This document shows positions 29,717 to 38,674 of a DNA stretch of 64,000 nt, piece after piece (positions within the stretch are counted from its first letter, which is position 1; each line of letters begins with the position of its first letter). Location: the NCBI RefSeq assembly GCF_016127015.1, contig NZ_CP065972.1, positions 2,344,592 through 2,408,591 on the forward strand. The letters run 5' to 3'. The translations under genes were made by a program, and so were the position numbers. Source of the DNA: Corynebacterium tuberculostearicum. Its GTDB lineage: Bacteria > Actinomycetota > Actinomycetes > Mycobacteriales > Mycobacteriaceae. Under the pieces are notes generated by a model that saw only the letters and a list, made by a program, of their open reading frames with translations, searched no databases and was not told the DNA's origin.

Positions 29717-30175
29717 ATGGGCTTTCATGCTCGCTTGCGGGAGCTGGGGTATGAGCTTCCGGGCGTCGCCAAGCCGCTAGCGTCCTATGTGCCGGCCGTG
29801 CGCGTGGGTGATCAGGTCTGGACCTCTGGCCAGCTTCCCCTCGTGGAAGGTGCCTTGCCGCTGACCGGCAAGGTTGGCGCCGAAGTCACCACGGAACAAG
29901 CCCAGGAACAGGCACGCATCGCGGCGCTGAATGCGCTCGCCGCTATCGATGCCGAAGTTGGCCTGGACAATGTCTCCCGTGTGGTAAAAATCGTGGGGTT
30001 TGTGGCCTCCGATCCGGCCTATGCAGACCAGCCGGTAGTTATCAATGGTGCCTCCGATTTCATCGGTGAGGTCTTCGGGGATGCTGGAAAGCATGCTCGC
30101 TCCGCCGTGGGCGTAGCTGCGTTGCCTAAAAACGCGCCGGTAGAGATCGAACTAATCGTAGAAATTGCTGCTTGA
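29717..30175 (+). CDS. RidA-family protein
   Basis: A 152-residue RidA/YjgF-type protein. Hallmarks are VGDQVWTSGQLPLVEG near residue 35, a central EQARIAALNALAAIDAEVG, and a C-terminal HARSAVGVAALPKNAPVEIEL. The last is the RSAVGV-x-x-LP-x-x-A-x-VEIE signature containing the arginine that binds enamine/imine substrates. The family hydrolyses reactive 2-aminoacrylate-type intermediates. It immediately follows the DUF4177-like gene. Confidence 0.92.
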   Translation: MGFHARLRELGYELPGVAKPLASYVPAVRVGDQVWTSGQLPLVEGALPLTGKVGAEVTTEQAQEQARIAALNALAAIDAEVGLDNVSRVVKIVGFVASDPAYADQPVVINGASDFIGEVFGDAGKHARSAVGVAALPKNAPVEIELIVEIAA

Positions 30176-30193
30176 TCGGATAGGCTAGTAACT

Positions 30194-31009
30194 ATGGAGC
30201 ACCCCGCATATAGTCAATTGCGTCCCGTCAGCCAGTCCGTTGGCGTAGTCCTTTGTGATAACCCCAGCTACACCGCCCTAGAGGGTACGAATACGTGGAT
30301 TATTCGCGCCACTGAAGACTCTCGGGCGATCGTCGTGGATCCGGGTCCTGAGGATGAAGGCCATCTCAACGTTGTGCATCGCAACGCAGGTGAGGTGGCT
30401 TTGATTTTGATTACCCACCGCCATGATGACCATGCTTCGGGCGCACAACGCTTGCGGCAGATGACCGGCGCCCCCATCCGCGCCTTCGATCCGAGCTACT
30501 GCAATGGTGCTGAGGCTCTCCAGGACGGTGAGCACATCTCCCTCGATGGCATCACCCCAAGTCTCGAGGTCGTGCACACCCCAGGCCATACCGCGGATTC
30601 CACCTGCTTCTTTGTGTGGAGCGGGGAGGTAGGAAATTCCCGCCTCGAGGGCATTATCTCTGGTGACACTATCGCCGGCCGCCACACCGTTCTCCTTTCG
30701 GAGACGGACGGTAACTTGGCCGATTACCTGCACACCCTCGACACCTTGGAAGAGCGCGGTAAGGATATTGCGCTGTTTCCAGGACACGGTCCGGACTTGG
30801 ATGACACCTCTCAGGTGGCCCGCAAGTACATTGACCGCCGCCACTACCGTCTTGACCAGATTAAAGAGATCCGCTCCCGCCTAGGCGAGGATGTGGATTT
30901 GAATACCCTGGTCAACGAGATGTATGACGATGTGGACCCGGTGCTGCGCCACGCTGCGGAGCAGTCCACGCGCACCGCGCTGAAGTACTTGGACGGTGAG
31001 GCTAAATAA
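30194..31009 (+). CDS. MBL-fold metallo-hydrolase
   Basis: A 271-residue metallo-beta-lactamase-fold enzyme. The metal-binding motif THRHDDH (H-x-H-x-D-H) is near residue 75, VHTPGHTADS and SGDTIAG follow, and a final FPGHGP supplies further ligands. It resembles LACTB2/GloB-type hydrolases with a C-terminal helical domain. The substrate is unknown. A TAGGCT -10 box lies 7 nt before the ATG, suggesting its own leaderless transcript despite the preceding co-directional genes. Confidence 0.9.
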   Translation: MEHPAYSQLRPVSQSVGVVLCDNPSYTALEGTNTWIIRATEDSRAIVVDPGPEDEGHLNVVHRNAGEVALILITHRHDDHASGAQRLRQMTGAPIRAFDPSYCNGAEALQDGEHISLDGITPSLEVVHTPGHTADSTCFFVWSGEVGNSRLEGIISGDTIAGRHTVLLSETDGNLADYLHTLDTLEERGKDIALFPGHGPDLDDTSQVARKYIDRRHYRLDQIKEIRSRLGEDVDLNTLVNEMYDDVDPVLRHAAEQSTRTALKYLDGEAK

Positions 31010-31023
31010 GCCTATCTCCATTC

Positions 31024-31060
31024 GCCCCTCTTCCTCATTTGGTGGGAAGAGGGGCTTAAT
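31024..31060 (+). terminator. Terminator of the MBL-hydrolase gene
   Basis: GCCCCTCTTCC (31024-31034) pairs with GGAAGAGGGGC (31045-31055) and is followed by TTAATT. Confidence 0.88.
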
Positions 31061-31189
31061 TGTGCTGTGGGCCTGAGGCAGGAGGCGCGCAGGGTCGACG
31101 TACGGCCGCGGTATGGTCTCCAAGCGATGCAGTGTGGAGTCTACCGTGGTCACAAGTGCGGTGCGTAACTGGTTAAAGGAGGCAAACCC

Positions 31190-31214
31190 AACGAGACCCC
31201 GCCGAAGCGGGGTA
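31190..31214 (-). terminator. glxR terminator with UUCG tetraloop
   Basis: On the minus strand, 18 nt after the glxR stop, CCCCGC-TTCG-GCGGGG forms a six-pair stem capped by a UUCG tetraloop, followed by TCTCGTT. The tail is only partly T-rich, so strength is moderate. The region between the two facing terminators contains no gene. Confidence 0.7.
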
Positions 31215-31230
31215 GCGGGCTGGCGCGGTC

Positions 31231-31914
31231 TTAGCGAGCGCGGCGGGCGAGGTGCTCGGTATCGACGATGAGCACGGATTTGCCTTCGAGGCGGATCCAA
31301 CCGCGGTGCGCGAAGGTGGCCAGCGCCTTGTTGACGGTCTCGCGGGAAGCGCCCACCAGCTGGGCAATCTCTTCCTGGGTGAGGTCATGGTTCACGCGCA
31401 GGGCACTGCCTTCCTGAACACCGAAGCGGTTAGCCAGCTGCAACAAGGTCTTTGCCACGCGGCCCGGAACGTCGGTAAAGATGAGGTCAGCCAGGTTGGC
31501 GTTGGTGCGGCGCAGGCGGCGAGCCAGCACGCGCAGCAGCTGCTGGGCGATTTCGGGGTGGTCATCAACCCACTTCTTGAGCAGCTCGGAGTTCATGGTG
31601 GCGGCCTGAACCTCGGTCACGCACACTGCGGAGGAGGTGCGCGGGCCCGGATCGAAGATGGACAGCTCGCCAAACATATCGGATGGGCCCATGACCGTCA
31701 GCAGGTTTTCGCGGCCATCCGGGGCGTGGCGGGCGAGCTTAATCTTGCCCGAGGTGATGATGTACAAGCGATCACCAGGCTCGCCTTCGTCGAAGATGGT
31801 GGTTCCGCGCGGGTAGCGCACGGTCTCCATCTGCTCGATTAGGTGCTGCACTGCAACGGGATCAACGCCTTGGAAGATTCCGGCGCGGGAGAGGATGTCC
31901 TGTACGCCTTCCAC
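31231..31914 (-). CDS. glxR: cAMP-responsive global regulator GlxR (CRP/FNR family)
   Basis: A 227-residue regulator. The cyclic-nucleotide domain includes [19 protein letters not shown] and [17 protein letters not shown], the phosphate-binding cassette that contacts cAMP. The helix-turn-helix is at about residues 178-207 ([21 protein letters not shown]). Length and sequence correspond to C. glutamicum GlxR, which controls a large share of the genome, including carbon metabolism. The cyclase cyaB lies 21 kb away in this window. Confidence 0.97.
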   Translation of the reverse strand: MEGVQDILSRAGIFQGVDPVAVQHLIEQMETVRYPRGTTIFDEGEPGDRLYIITSGKIKLARHAPDGRENLLTVMGPSDMFGELSIFDPGPRTSSAVCVTEVQAATMNSELLKKWVDDHPEIAQQLLRVLARRLRRTNANLADLIFTDVPGRVAKTLLQLANRFGVQEGSALRVNHDLTQEEIAQLVGASRETVNKALATFAHRGWIRLEGKSVLIVDTEHLARRAR

Positions 31915-32136
31915 GTTTTACTCCTTGGATGTCGACTGCGAAAGTCCATAGATGAGCCTGTGCCACATCTGGGTGCGGTCTTTCATGCACTCGACAATGC
32001 GGAACAAGCGGGGTCACTGTATAACGCGTTTCATCTTACAGTGTAATTGGTCACTTTTGGTACTTCAGTGAATTTTTGTCACACTATAGAAACTCTACTC
32101 GTGCTAGTGCACGGTTCAGGCCAGCAGTTTTGCCGC
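31915..32136 (-). promoter_or_regulatory. glxR upstream region with -10 box and GTGA/TCAC inverted repeat
   Basis: A TATAGT -10 hexamer on the minus strand (32088-32083) would give an mRNA leader of about 160 nt. It overlaps the inverted repeat GTGA-N7-TCAC (32068-32082). GlxR sites are TGTGA-N6-TCACA, so the half-sites fit but the spacing is one base too long. Autoregulation is plausible but not shown by this match. No gene lies in this stretch. Confidence 0.4.
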
Positions 32137-32226
32137 CTAGTCAGCAAAAACGACTGCCTCGAGCTTTTCCATCAGGAGGGCGAAAAGGGCGATGGCAAGT
32201 GGTACCAGAATCACGAGTGAAATCAT
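32137..32226 (-). CDS. 29-residue small membrane protein
   Basis: An ATG at 32226 with an AGGAAAAC ribosome-binding site opens a 29-codon frame. It begins MISLVILVPLAIALFALLME and ends KLEAVVFAD, a single hydrophobic helix followed by a charged end. It lies between glxR and nth, transcribed like glxR and divergent from nth. A good ribosome-binding site and a clean transmembrane segment argue for translation. Function is unknown. Confidence 0.6.
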   Translation of the reverse strand: MISLVILVPLAIALFALLMEKLEAVVFAD

Positions 32227-32254
32227 GTTTTCCTAGTCTACTAAGCTAAACCCC

Positions 32255-32911
32255 ATGAATTCAGCACTGTCAGCGGCCAGCGCGCCGGAGCTGCGCGCAC
32301 CGGAGGTAAATCGGCGTTTGGCGCAGGAGTATCCGGATGCACGGTGTGCCTTGGATTATGAATCCCCGCTGCAGCTGCTCATTGCCACCGTTCTTTCCGC
32401 GCAATGCACGGATGAGCGGGTGAATTCGGTGACCCCTGAACTCTTTGCCCGCTACCCAGAGGCGGCGGATTATGCGGCTGCGCAGCGCTCGGACTTGGAG
32501 AGAATCCTGAGGCCGTTGGGCTTTCAGCGCGCTAAGGCGGGGCACCTTTTGGGCATTGGGGAGAAGTTGGTGGCAGATTTTCAAGGCGAGGTCCCGCGTA
32601 CGGTCAAGGAACTGACCAGTCTGCCCGGTGTTGGTCGCAAGACCGCGCTGGTGGTGCTCGGAAACGCCTTCGGGATCCCCGGACTGACCGTGGATACGCA
32701 CTTCGGGCGCCTCATGCAGCGGCTCGGGCTGACGGGGGAGTCGACGCCGGTCAAGATTGAGCGGGACATCGCTAAGATCGTGCCGGAAGAAGAGTGGACG
32801 ATGTTTTCACACCGTGTCATCTTCCACGGGCGCCAGGTATGTCATGCGCGCACGACGGAGTGCGATGCATGCGTTCTGTGGGATATGTGTCCAGCCGCTC
32901 GTGGGCGCTAG
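32255..32911 (+). CDS. nth: Endonuclease III
   Basis: A 218-residue DNA glycosylase/AP lyase removing oxidised pyrimidines. The helix-hairpin-helix LPGVGRKTA carries the catalytic lysine, the catalytic aspartate is in TVDTHFGR, and the [4Fe-4S] cluster cysteines follow the C-x6-C-x2-C-x5-C pattern at CHARTTECDACVLWDMC. A TAAGCT -10 box sits 7 nt before the ATG, so expression is probably leaderless. Confidence 0.96.
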   Translation: MNSALSAASAPELRAPEVNRRLAQEYPDARCALDYESPLQLLIATVLSAQCTDERVNSVTPELFARYPEAADYAAAQRSDLERILRPLGFQRAKAGHLLGIGEKLVADFQGEVPRTVKELTSLPGVGRKTALVVLGNAFGIPGLTVDTHFGRLMQRLGLTGESTPVKIERDIAKIVPEEEWTMFSHRVIFHGRQVCHARTTECDACVLWDMCPAARGR

Positions 32912-32920
32912 GCTAACGGT

Positions 32921-33484
32921 ATGAAGAACTACGTCCTTGGCACGGTGATCGCCGCGATCCTCATTGCCGTCATTGCGGTAGCTGGGGTCTCGCAGTTGCG
33001 GGGTGGGGACGGATCCGAGGAGGCGTCGCCAAGCGAGGCTTCCCAGCAAGAAGTCCCGCAGCGCCCGGACTGCCCGGCCGGCACCGTGGCAGGAGTAAGG
33101 CTGGAGTGCCTAGGCGGTGCGGCCACCGGAAAGCCCGCCGATGAGGGCGTAGCCGTGGTTAACGTGTGGGCGTGGTGGTGCGAGCCGTGCCGCGCGGAAC
33201 TTCCCTACCTGCAGGATGTGGCGGACGCGCATCCGGACTGGCAGGTCGTGGGTGTGCACGCGGATAAAAACGCAGGAAATGGCGCGGCCTTTTTGAATGA
33301 CTTGGGCGTGGAGTTGCCGAGCTTCCAGGATTCGGATAATAAGTTTGCCGGTGAGTTGGGCCTGCCGGGCGTGGTGCCGGTGACGGTGGTGCTCAAGGAC
33401 GGTGAGGTGCGCAAGCAATTTGCGCAGCCGTTTAGCTCCGCAGCGGAGATTGAGAAGGCCGTGGAGGAGGCGATTGCGGCATGA
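32921..33484 (+). CDS. Membrane-anchored TlpA/ResA-like thioredoxin
   Basis: A 187-residue protein. An N-terminal hydrophobic anchor (residues 5-25) and a Ser/Glu/Gln-rich linker are followed by a thioredoxin fold with the active site WAWWCEPCRAELP and the cis-proline region PGVVPVTVVL. It probably acts as an extracytoplasmic disulfide reductase; two further cysteines (PDCPAG, LECLGG) precede the domain. The TAG stop of nth is part of a TAGGCT -10 box 6 nt before the ATG. The stop overlaps the start of the next gene (ATGA). Confidence 0.92.
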   Translation: MKNYVLGTVIAAILIAVIAVAGVSQLRGGDGSEEASPSEASQQEVPQRPDCPAGTVAGVRLECLGGAATGKPADEGVAVVNVWAWWCEPCRAELPYLQDVADAHPDWQVVGVHADKNAGNGAAFLNDLGVELPSFQDSDNKFAGELGLPGVVPVTVVLKDGEVRKQFAQPFSSAAEIEKAVEEAIAA

Positions 33485-34182
33485 GTCAACTCCTTCCCGA
33501 GCACACACCAGAATGGCTCAAGCCGGCGCTAGGCGTAGACCCCAGCCAGGTGCAAGAGCTCATTGGCAACCGCCAGGCTTCGTCCCTTAACGGCACCAAT
33601 GCGCAGGTGCCGGTCAAGCGGGAAGCGGCCGTGCTCATGCTGCTGAGCGGTGAGAGTGCGGAAGAGGCCAGCATTTTGCTCACGCATCGCTCGCCGTCTA
33701 TGCGCTCGCACTCGGGCCAGATAGCCTTTCCTGGCGGCCGCCGGGATCCCGCCGATATCTCCCTGGTGGATACCGCGCTGCGGGAAGCCTGGGAGGAAAC
33801 GGATCTGCAGCGCAACTCCGTGACCCCGCTGGAGCAGTGGGAGCAGCTGCATATCCGCGCCACCGGCAATCCGGTGAGCCCCATTTTGGCGCATTGGGCC
33901 CAGCCGGGGGAGGTCTATCCCGCCAGCCCCGATGAAACCGATGACGTGTTTTTCGTGCCTATCCGGGAGTTGGTCGATCCGCGCAACCGCTTCATGGTGG
34001 GCTTTAGAAAGTGGCAAGGACCAGCATTTCACGCCAATGGCTACGTCATTTGGGGCTTTACCGCTGGCGTGCTCTCGGCACTATTGCAGCACGCCGGGTG
34101 GAGCGTTCCATGGGATAACAATTCAGTCATGGACCTGCGTGACTCCCTCACAAATTCCCGCAATAATGAGAAGATGTCCTAA
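33481..34182 (+). CDS. Nudix hydrolase (CoA pyrophosphatase type)
   Basis: A 233-residue protein. The Nudix box reads GGRRDPADISLVDTALREAWEET, and the preceding HSGQIAFPGG is the NuCoA (UPF0035) signature of coenzyme A diphosphatases such as NudL. Its start overlaps the thioredoxin-like gene by 4 nt, indicating translational coupling. Confidence 0.9.
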   Translation: MSQLLPEHTPEWLKPALGVDPSQVQELIGNRQASSLNGTNAQVPVKREAAVLMLLSGESAEEASILLTHRSPSMRSHSGQIAFPGGRRDPADISLVDTALREAWEETDLQRNSVTPLEQWEQLHIRATGNPVSPILAHWAQPGEVYPASPDETDDVFFVPIRELVDPRNRFMVGFRKWQGPAFHANGYVIWGFTAGVLSALLQHAGWSVPWDNNSVMDLRDSLTNSRNNEKMS

Positions 34183-34239
34183 CCGCTGGTACCGCGGTAC
34201 GTATACGTCTTAAACCCCAGATAGAAAGAACCCATAGCC

Positions 34240-35436
34240 ATGACTCCTGCGCTCATCGTTGACGGCCTGATTGTGGTCGCCGTCCTCATAGCGCTCCTGA
34301 GCGGGTGGCGCAATGGCGCCCTCGCGGCGGTATTGGCCTCCATTGGTGTGGGCGCTGGGGTAGTGCTAGGCATTGCCGTGGCCCCGGCCGCTTTGCGCCT
34401 GGTGGATCAGCCATCGTTGCGCTTGCTGCTATTGGTGGGAGTCCTGGTGCTTTTTGTGGGCATCGGGCAGCTCATCGGATCCTCGTTGGGCAGCAGCGTG
34501 CGCGATCGCATGAAGGCGCGCAAGACGCAGCGCCTCGATTCCGCCGTGGGCGCGATTTTCCAGGCCTTTGCCGCCTTGGTGGTTATGTGGCTCATTTCTA
34601 TCCCCGTGGCCACCAACCTAGGCGGTGCAGCTGGTGAGGGCCTGCGCGATTCCCGCATCTTGGGCAACCTTAATTCGGCCGCGCCAGCGCGGGTAGCGGC
34701 GCTGCCCAATGGCGTGGCGGCGATGCTCAATGAGTCCGGCCTGCCGCCGCTAGTCTCGCCGTGGCAAAACTCGATGAGCACCGAGGAAGTAGAAGAGCCG
34801 GACCCAGACGTGCAGGATCCGGAGCTGGTACGCCGCATGCGGCCCTCCATCATTCACGTGCTTGGCGACGCCGAAGAGTGCTCCCGCCGCCTCATGGGTT
34901 CCGGCTTCGTGGCGGCCGATGACTACGTGATCACCAATGCCCACGTAGTAGCCGGCACACAGACCGTGCGCCTTGATACAAAGCTGGGGCTTAAGGACGC
35001 GACCGTGGTCTACTACAACCCGGATGTGGATGTGGCGGTGCTGCACTCGCGCGACCTAGGCATCGATCCGCTGCCGTGGGCCCAGACCCCGGCCCAAACG
35101 GGCGATGATGCGATGGTCATGGGCTTCCCGCACTCCGGGCCTTTCGACGCCGAGATGGCCCGCGTGCGCGATCGCATCACCATTTCAGGCCCGGATATCT
35201 ATTCGCATGGGAATGTGGAGCGCGATTCCTACACCGTGCGCGGCAAGGTTCAACAAGGAAATTCCGGCGGGCCGCTAGTCAACACGGCCGGCGAGGTTCT
35301 CGGCGTGGTCTTCGGTGCCTCGGTGGATGATTCCGAGACGGGCTATGCCTTAACCGCTGATGAGGTCAATGCCCAGATCGGGGACATCACGCAGCTTACC
35401 CACCCGGTAGATACCGGCGAGTGCGTGGCGCACTAG
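34240..35436 (+). CDS. MarP-like membrane serine protease
   Basis: A 398-residue protein. Four N-terminal transmembrane helices (residues 1-130, CvpA-like) precede a chymotrypsin-fold protease on the outside, with the triad histidine in ITNAHVVAG, aspartate in NPDVDVAVL and serine in QQGNSGGPLV. Two cysteines (EECSRRL and GECVAH) could form the redox-sensitive disulfide known in M. tuberculosis MarP (Rv3671c). The family maintains intracellular pH and processes cell-wall hydrolases under acid stress. Order with nth, thioredoxin and Nudix genes is as in mycobacteria. Confidence 0.92.
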   Translation: MTPALIVDGLIVVAVLIALLSGWRNGALAAVLASIGVGAGVVLGIAVAPAALRLVDQPSLRLLLLVGVLVLFVGIGQLIGSSLGSSVRDRMKARKTQRLDSAVGAIFQAFAALVVMWLISIPVATNLGGAAGEGLRDSRILGNLNSAAPARVAALPNGVAAMLNESGLPPLVSPWQNSMSTEEVEEPDPDVQDPELVRRMRPSIIHVLGDAEECSRRLMGSGFVAADDYVITNAHVVAGTQTVRLDTKLGLKDATVVYYNPDVDVAVLHSRDLGIDPLPWAQTPAQTGDDAMVMGFPHSGPFDAEMARVRDRITISGPDIYSHGNVERDSYTVRGKVQQGNSGGPLVNTAGEVLGVVFGASVDDSETGYALTADEVNAQIGDITQLTHPVDTGECVAH

Positions 35437-36347
35437 CTGTGTTCTTGCAGCCACGCAGCCAGCGTGGCAACGAAATCCGCTGGTACTTCCAGGTGTGGAA
35501 GGTTCTTCGCGCCGGGGACGGTCGTGGCGGTAAATCCGCGGCGGGCGCGTAGGGCGGCGCGGCGGACCACGGGGTTCCACAGTCGCTGCTGGGCGTGGAT
35601 GAAAAGTACGGGACGCTCTACTGTCAGTTCTACCCAGTTCAAGGGGACCACGGCGGTGCGCATGCGGTGGTTCCACAAGATTCCGCGGCGGACGCTGCTG
35701 ATGCGGGAGGCGCGCAGGCGGAGATCGAGGATGCGGTCTAGGGTGGCGTCGGCAAGCGAAGGCCCCGTATCCAGCTCCAGCTCCTTGCGGTAGGCACGCG
35801 GGCTAAGCAGTAGGTTGTGGGCGCGGGTGACGCGGGGCAGGCGGCATAGCAGTGAGCGCAGGTTAATCCACCCGAAATCCCACGGCCGGGCGGCAATCGC
35901 GCGGCGCAGATCCACCGGGTGCGCGGCGGAAATGGAAACCAAGCCGCGCACCCGCTCGGGGCGCTCAGCAGCCAAGCACCAGGCCACCGCGCCGCCCGTA
36001 TCGGCACCCACCACAAAGGCGTCGTCATGGCCCAAGGACTGAATGAGACCGCTAATATCGCCCACCAAGGTGCGGATATCCTGCCCCGCATCAATGGGCG
36101 GCTTATCGGACATGCCAAACCCCCGCATGTCCACGGCCGCGACATGGAATCCGCGCTGCGCAAGCGGCGCAATGACGTCCTGATAATCGAACCACCCGCC
36201 AAAAGCGCCGTGGATAAGCACCACGAGTGGCTGCGTGCTATCGCCCGCCGTGGCGACGTGCAAGCGGATGCCGCGGGTATGGACGAACTCATGCGCATAA
36301 GGTCCATCCAGCTCCACCGTTGAGGGAGGCAGGGGTGCGAAGGCCAT
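35433..36347 (-). CDS. Alpha/beta hydrolase, epoxide hydrolase-like
   Basis: A 304-residue protein. The oxyanion motif HGAFGGWFDY, the aspartate nucleophile in VVGADTGGAVAW and the catalytic histidine in NLPHLEVP fit the epoxide hydrolase/haloalkane dehalogenase branch (aspartate rather than serine nucleophile). It corresponds in position to M. tuberculosis EphE next to MarP. The stop overlaps the convergent MarP-like gene. A GAAAGG ribosome-binding site precedes the start. The substrate is unknown. Confidence 0.88.
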   Translation of the reverse strand: MAFAPLPPSTVELDGPYAHEFVHTRGIRLHVATAGDSTQPLVVLIHGAFGGWFDYQDVIAPLAQRGFHVAAVDMRGFGMSDKPPIDAGQDIRTLVGDISGLIQSLGHDDAFVVGADTGGAVAWCLAAERPERVRGLVSISAAHPVDLRRAIAARPWDFGWINLRSLLCRLPRVTRAHNLLLSPRAYRKELELDTGPSLADATLDRILDLRLRASRISSVRRGILWNHRMRTAVVPLNWVELTVERPVLFIHAQQRLWNPVVRRAALRARRGFTATTVPGAKNLPHLEVPADFVATLAAWLQEHS

Positions 36348-36401
36348 GGTGCCGCCTTTCTATATTTGGGGCAGAAACGGTAGAGAAAAGGGGAGGAAGT
36401 A

Positions 36402-36434
36402 CACAAAATCCGCCCCAGGCTAGCTAGGGCGGAT
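36402..36434 (-). terminator. Terminator of the holin-like gene
   Basis: On the minus strand ATCCGCCC (36434-36427) pairs with GGGCGGAT (36415-36408) and is followed by TTTTGTG, 34 nt after the stop of the 36468-36971 gene. Confidence 0.85.
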
Positions 36435-36467
36435 AGAGGGGTGCACGTACGCGTGGCGCCTGCCGGT

Positions 36468-36971
36468 TTAGGTGTAGAGGCCGTGGGTGTTCTTACGGTC
36501 CAGGGACTTCTGCGCCTTGCCCGGAACCAGGTTCTTGAGCTCCTTGGTGGAGTCAATGGTCTTCTGCGGGGCCTTGACCTGCTTGACATTCTTCAGGCCA
36601 ACGAAGGCCAGGATGCCAGCGAGGACGATCATGATCAGGAAGACGATCAGGAAAGCTGCCCAGCGGTCCAGCCAGACGGCGAGAAGCTCGGCCAGGAAGA
36701 AGAAAAAGAAGAAGGAGCTATACAGTGCGATGGTGCCTGCGCCGCCGAAGAGGCCTGCACCGACGCCGCCCTTCTTAGCGGACTCTGCCAGCTCGGTTTT
36801 GGCTAGCTCCACCTCGGAGCGCACGAGCTGGGACATCTGCTCGGTAGCGTTGGAGACCAGCTGGCCTACCGAGGTCTCAGACGAGGACGTATCCACGTCA
36901 CTCAAAGGGATCGAGTTCACCTTCGGTGCAAATTGATCAGTACCGTCGGTAAAAAGTCCGTCGTTGCTCAC
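36468..36971 (-). CDS. Actinobacterial holin-like (phage holin superfamily III) membrane protein
   Basis: A 167-residue protein. A soluble N-terminal part (VGQLVSNATEQMSQLVRSEVELAKTELAE) precedes two transmembrane helices, the first with a run of six Phe (SSFFFFFFLAELL). This is the Phage_holin_3_6 architecture, common near MarP/EphE in actinobacteria. Despite the name it is a chromosomal envelope protein and no lysis genes are nearby. The GTG start has a GAGGAGA ribosome-binding site. Confidence 0.82.
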   Translation of the reverse strand: MSNDGLFTDGTDQFAPKVNSIPLSDVDTSSSETSVGQLVSNATEQMSQLVRSEVELAKTELAESAKKGGVGAGLFGGAGTIALYSSFFFFFFLAELLAVWLDRWAAFLIVFLIMIVLAGILAFVGLKNVKQVKAPQKTIDSTKELKNLVPGKAQKSLDRKNTHGLYT

Positions 36972-37085
36972 GATTAATTCTCCTCGCGTTTATCTAAACC
37001 TTGTAATGTCCCCAATAATAATGGAATCACTATTATCCCATGGTGCCACGCATACTTAGGGACTTCCACGGCTATCCTAATGGAT

Positions 37086-37796
37086 ATGTCAGAAAATGAC
37101 GCGTTATCCCCGCTGTTTCGCCTGCCGGGGGTGAAAGAAAGTGCAGAAAAGGCCGCCGCTGCCATCGCCCGCGCACACCGCCGACCTGCAGGATTGCGCA
37201 AGTTTGAGGTTATCTCTGCGGAGTCCCTCATGCGCGGCGCCCGAGCCAGCGTGGCGCTGGACGGCCACGCCATCCCCCCACATCCGGGACCGGAAGATAT
37301 GAAAGAAGGGCCGCTGGCCAGCGCTGTCAGCGCCTATTCCGTGGCCGCCCCGGAACTCTTAGATGCCACGGTGCGCTCCTTTGCCCGAGCACCGCTGCAG
37401 GTACTGGCGCGCATCGACGTCGCGGCCGGCGGTACCGGCATTCCGGCCGGCGAGAGTGCGCGCTTGCAAAGGCTGGGCCGGCTCATCGCGCAGGGTGGCG
37501 GTCCCGCCTTCGATCTCCTGCTGCCGAGTGTTGTCCATGCCGAGATTGCCGCCGGCGAGTTCTTTGGCCCGCGCAGCGGCCTCGTCGCCCGCGTTGCCTC
37601 CCGCCTCGCCGCGGTGCATACGGGCTTTGACCCGCGCGGTTTCGCCGTGCCCGAGGTCTACTACACCCGCCACCGCGCCGACTATGCCGCCGCGGTGGGC
37701 AATTATCGCACCGCGCTTGTCGACGCCCTCTTAACCCACCTCGCCGCCTGGACCGCCGGTGGCAAAGAAGCCGACGCGATTGCCCGCGCGGCCTAA
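37086..37796 (+). CDS. Conserved actinobacterial protein (Rv3662c-like)
   Basis: A 236-residue soluble protein rich in Ala and Arg. The position between the holin-like gene and the SerB-like phosphatase matches M. tuberculosis Rv3662c. Conserved-looking patches are ESLMRGARASVALDGH and PEVYYTRHRADYAAAVGNY. Function is not recognised. The ATG at 37086 was preferred over 37080 because TATCCT lies 7 nt upstream and no ribosome-binding site exists. The stop overlaps the convergent phosphatase gene. Confidence 0.75.
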   Translation: MSENDALSPLFRLPGVKESAEKAAAAIARAHRRPAGLRKFEVISAESLMRGARASVALDGHAIPPHPGPEDMKEGPLASAVSAYSVAAPELLDATVRSFARAPLQVLARIDVAAGGTGIPAGESARLQRLGRLIAQGGGPAFDLLLPSVVHAEIAAGEFFGPRSGLVARVASRLAAVHTGFDPRGFAVPEVYYTRHRADYAAAVGNYRTALVDALLTHLAAWTAGGKEADAIARAA

Positions 37797-38674
37797 GAGG
37801 TACGCCGTGAGCCCCGCTTGGGCGGGCTAGGGCGGCCCGGATGCTGCGTTAGCCACAGTCCGGCGCCAATAACTGCTGCTGTACCTGCTAGAACGGAGGC
37901 GCCGATGCCAATTTCCTTGGCAGTCGGAGCAGGAAGGAGTGGCACCGGGTCCTTAAAGGAGTGGATATTCCACTCGTGGTCGAGGGCGTGGCGCTTTAGT
38001 TGCTTGTCTGGGTTGACGGCGACGGGGTGGCCTACCTTTTCCAGCATCGGGATATCCGTAGCGGAATCCGAGTAGGCGTAGCTGGCATTAAGGTCGAGGT
38101 TTTCTGCCGCTGCGGTCTGCTCTAGGGCCGCCGCTTTATTGGGGCCCTTGCAATAGAAAAGCACCTCCCCGGTAAAATGGCCGTTTTCCTCTGCCAATTC
38201 GGTGGCGATGACGTGCTCGACGCCGAGTTCCTCTGCGATGATGTCCACCAGCACGGCCGCGGAGGCAGAGACGATGACCACGTGGTGGCCGGCGGCGCGG
38301 TGGGCGCGGATGAGTTCGCGGGCCTCGGCATAAATGGAGGGCGTGACCACGTGGTGCATGGTCTCGCGGGCGATGGCGCGCACCTCGTCCACGGACCAGC
38401 CCGTGACCAGTGCGGTGAGCTGGTCGCGGGTGGAATCCATGCCTTCGCTGGTCAGGCCGGAGAACATATAGCTGGCCTTAGCAAGTGATAGCTGTAGTGC
38501 TTCGACCGGCGAGATGAGCCCGTTGTGGAGGAATTCGCGGCCAAACGCATAGGCCGAGGAGGTGGCGATGATGGTCTTATCGAGATCGAAAAACGCCGCA
38601 GCGCGTGCGGGGTCGCCGCCGGCGCGGGTGGTGGCGGTGCGGCGGGGATGACGGGGCTCGCGGGAAGTAGTCAT
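37793..38674 (-). CDS. HAD-IB family phosphatase (SerB-like)
   Basis: A 293-residue protein. The HAD nucleophile motif FFDLDKTII is near residue 28, VIVSASAAVLVDI supplies motif II, and ASYAYSDSATDIPMLE supplies motif III/IV. A C-terminal hydrophobic helix (IGIGASVLAGTAAVIGAGLWL) anchors it to the membrane. Related genes beside the Tad locus (Rv3661) are annotated as phosphoserine phosphatase-like, but the substrate is not established. Confidence 0.88.
   Translation of the reverse strand: MTTSREPRHPRRTATTRAGGDPARAAAFFDLDKTIIATSSAYAFGREFLHNGLISPVEALQLSLAKASYMFSGLTSEGMDSTRDQLTALVTGWSVDEVRAIARETMHHVVTPSIYAEARELIRAHRAAGHHVVIVSASAAVLVDIIAEELGVEHVIATELAEENGHFTGEVLFYCKGPNKAAALEQTAAAENLDLNASYAYSDSATDIPMLEKVGHPVAVNPDKQLKRHALDHEWNIHSFKDPVPLLPAPTAKEIGIGASVLAGTAAVIGAGLWLTQHPGRPSPPKRGSRRTS

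Noticed and set aside
32067-32084. GlxR binding site upstream of glxR
   Set aside because: The half-sites GTGA and TCAC are present but separated by 7 rather than 6 nt, so it is reported only as a weak inverted repeat.
36468-36971. Prophage lysis holin
   Set aside because: The holin-like protein is a chromosomal actinobacterial family in conserved context, with no endolysin or phage genes nearby.
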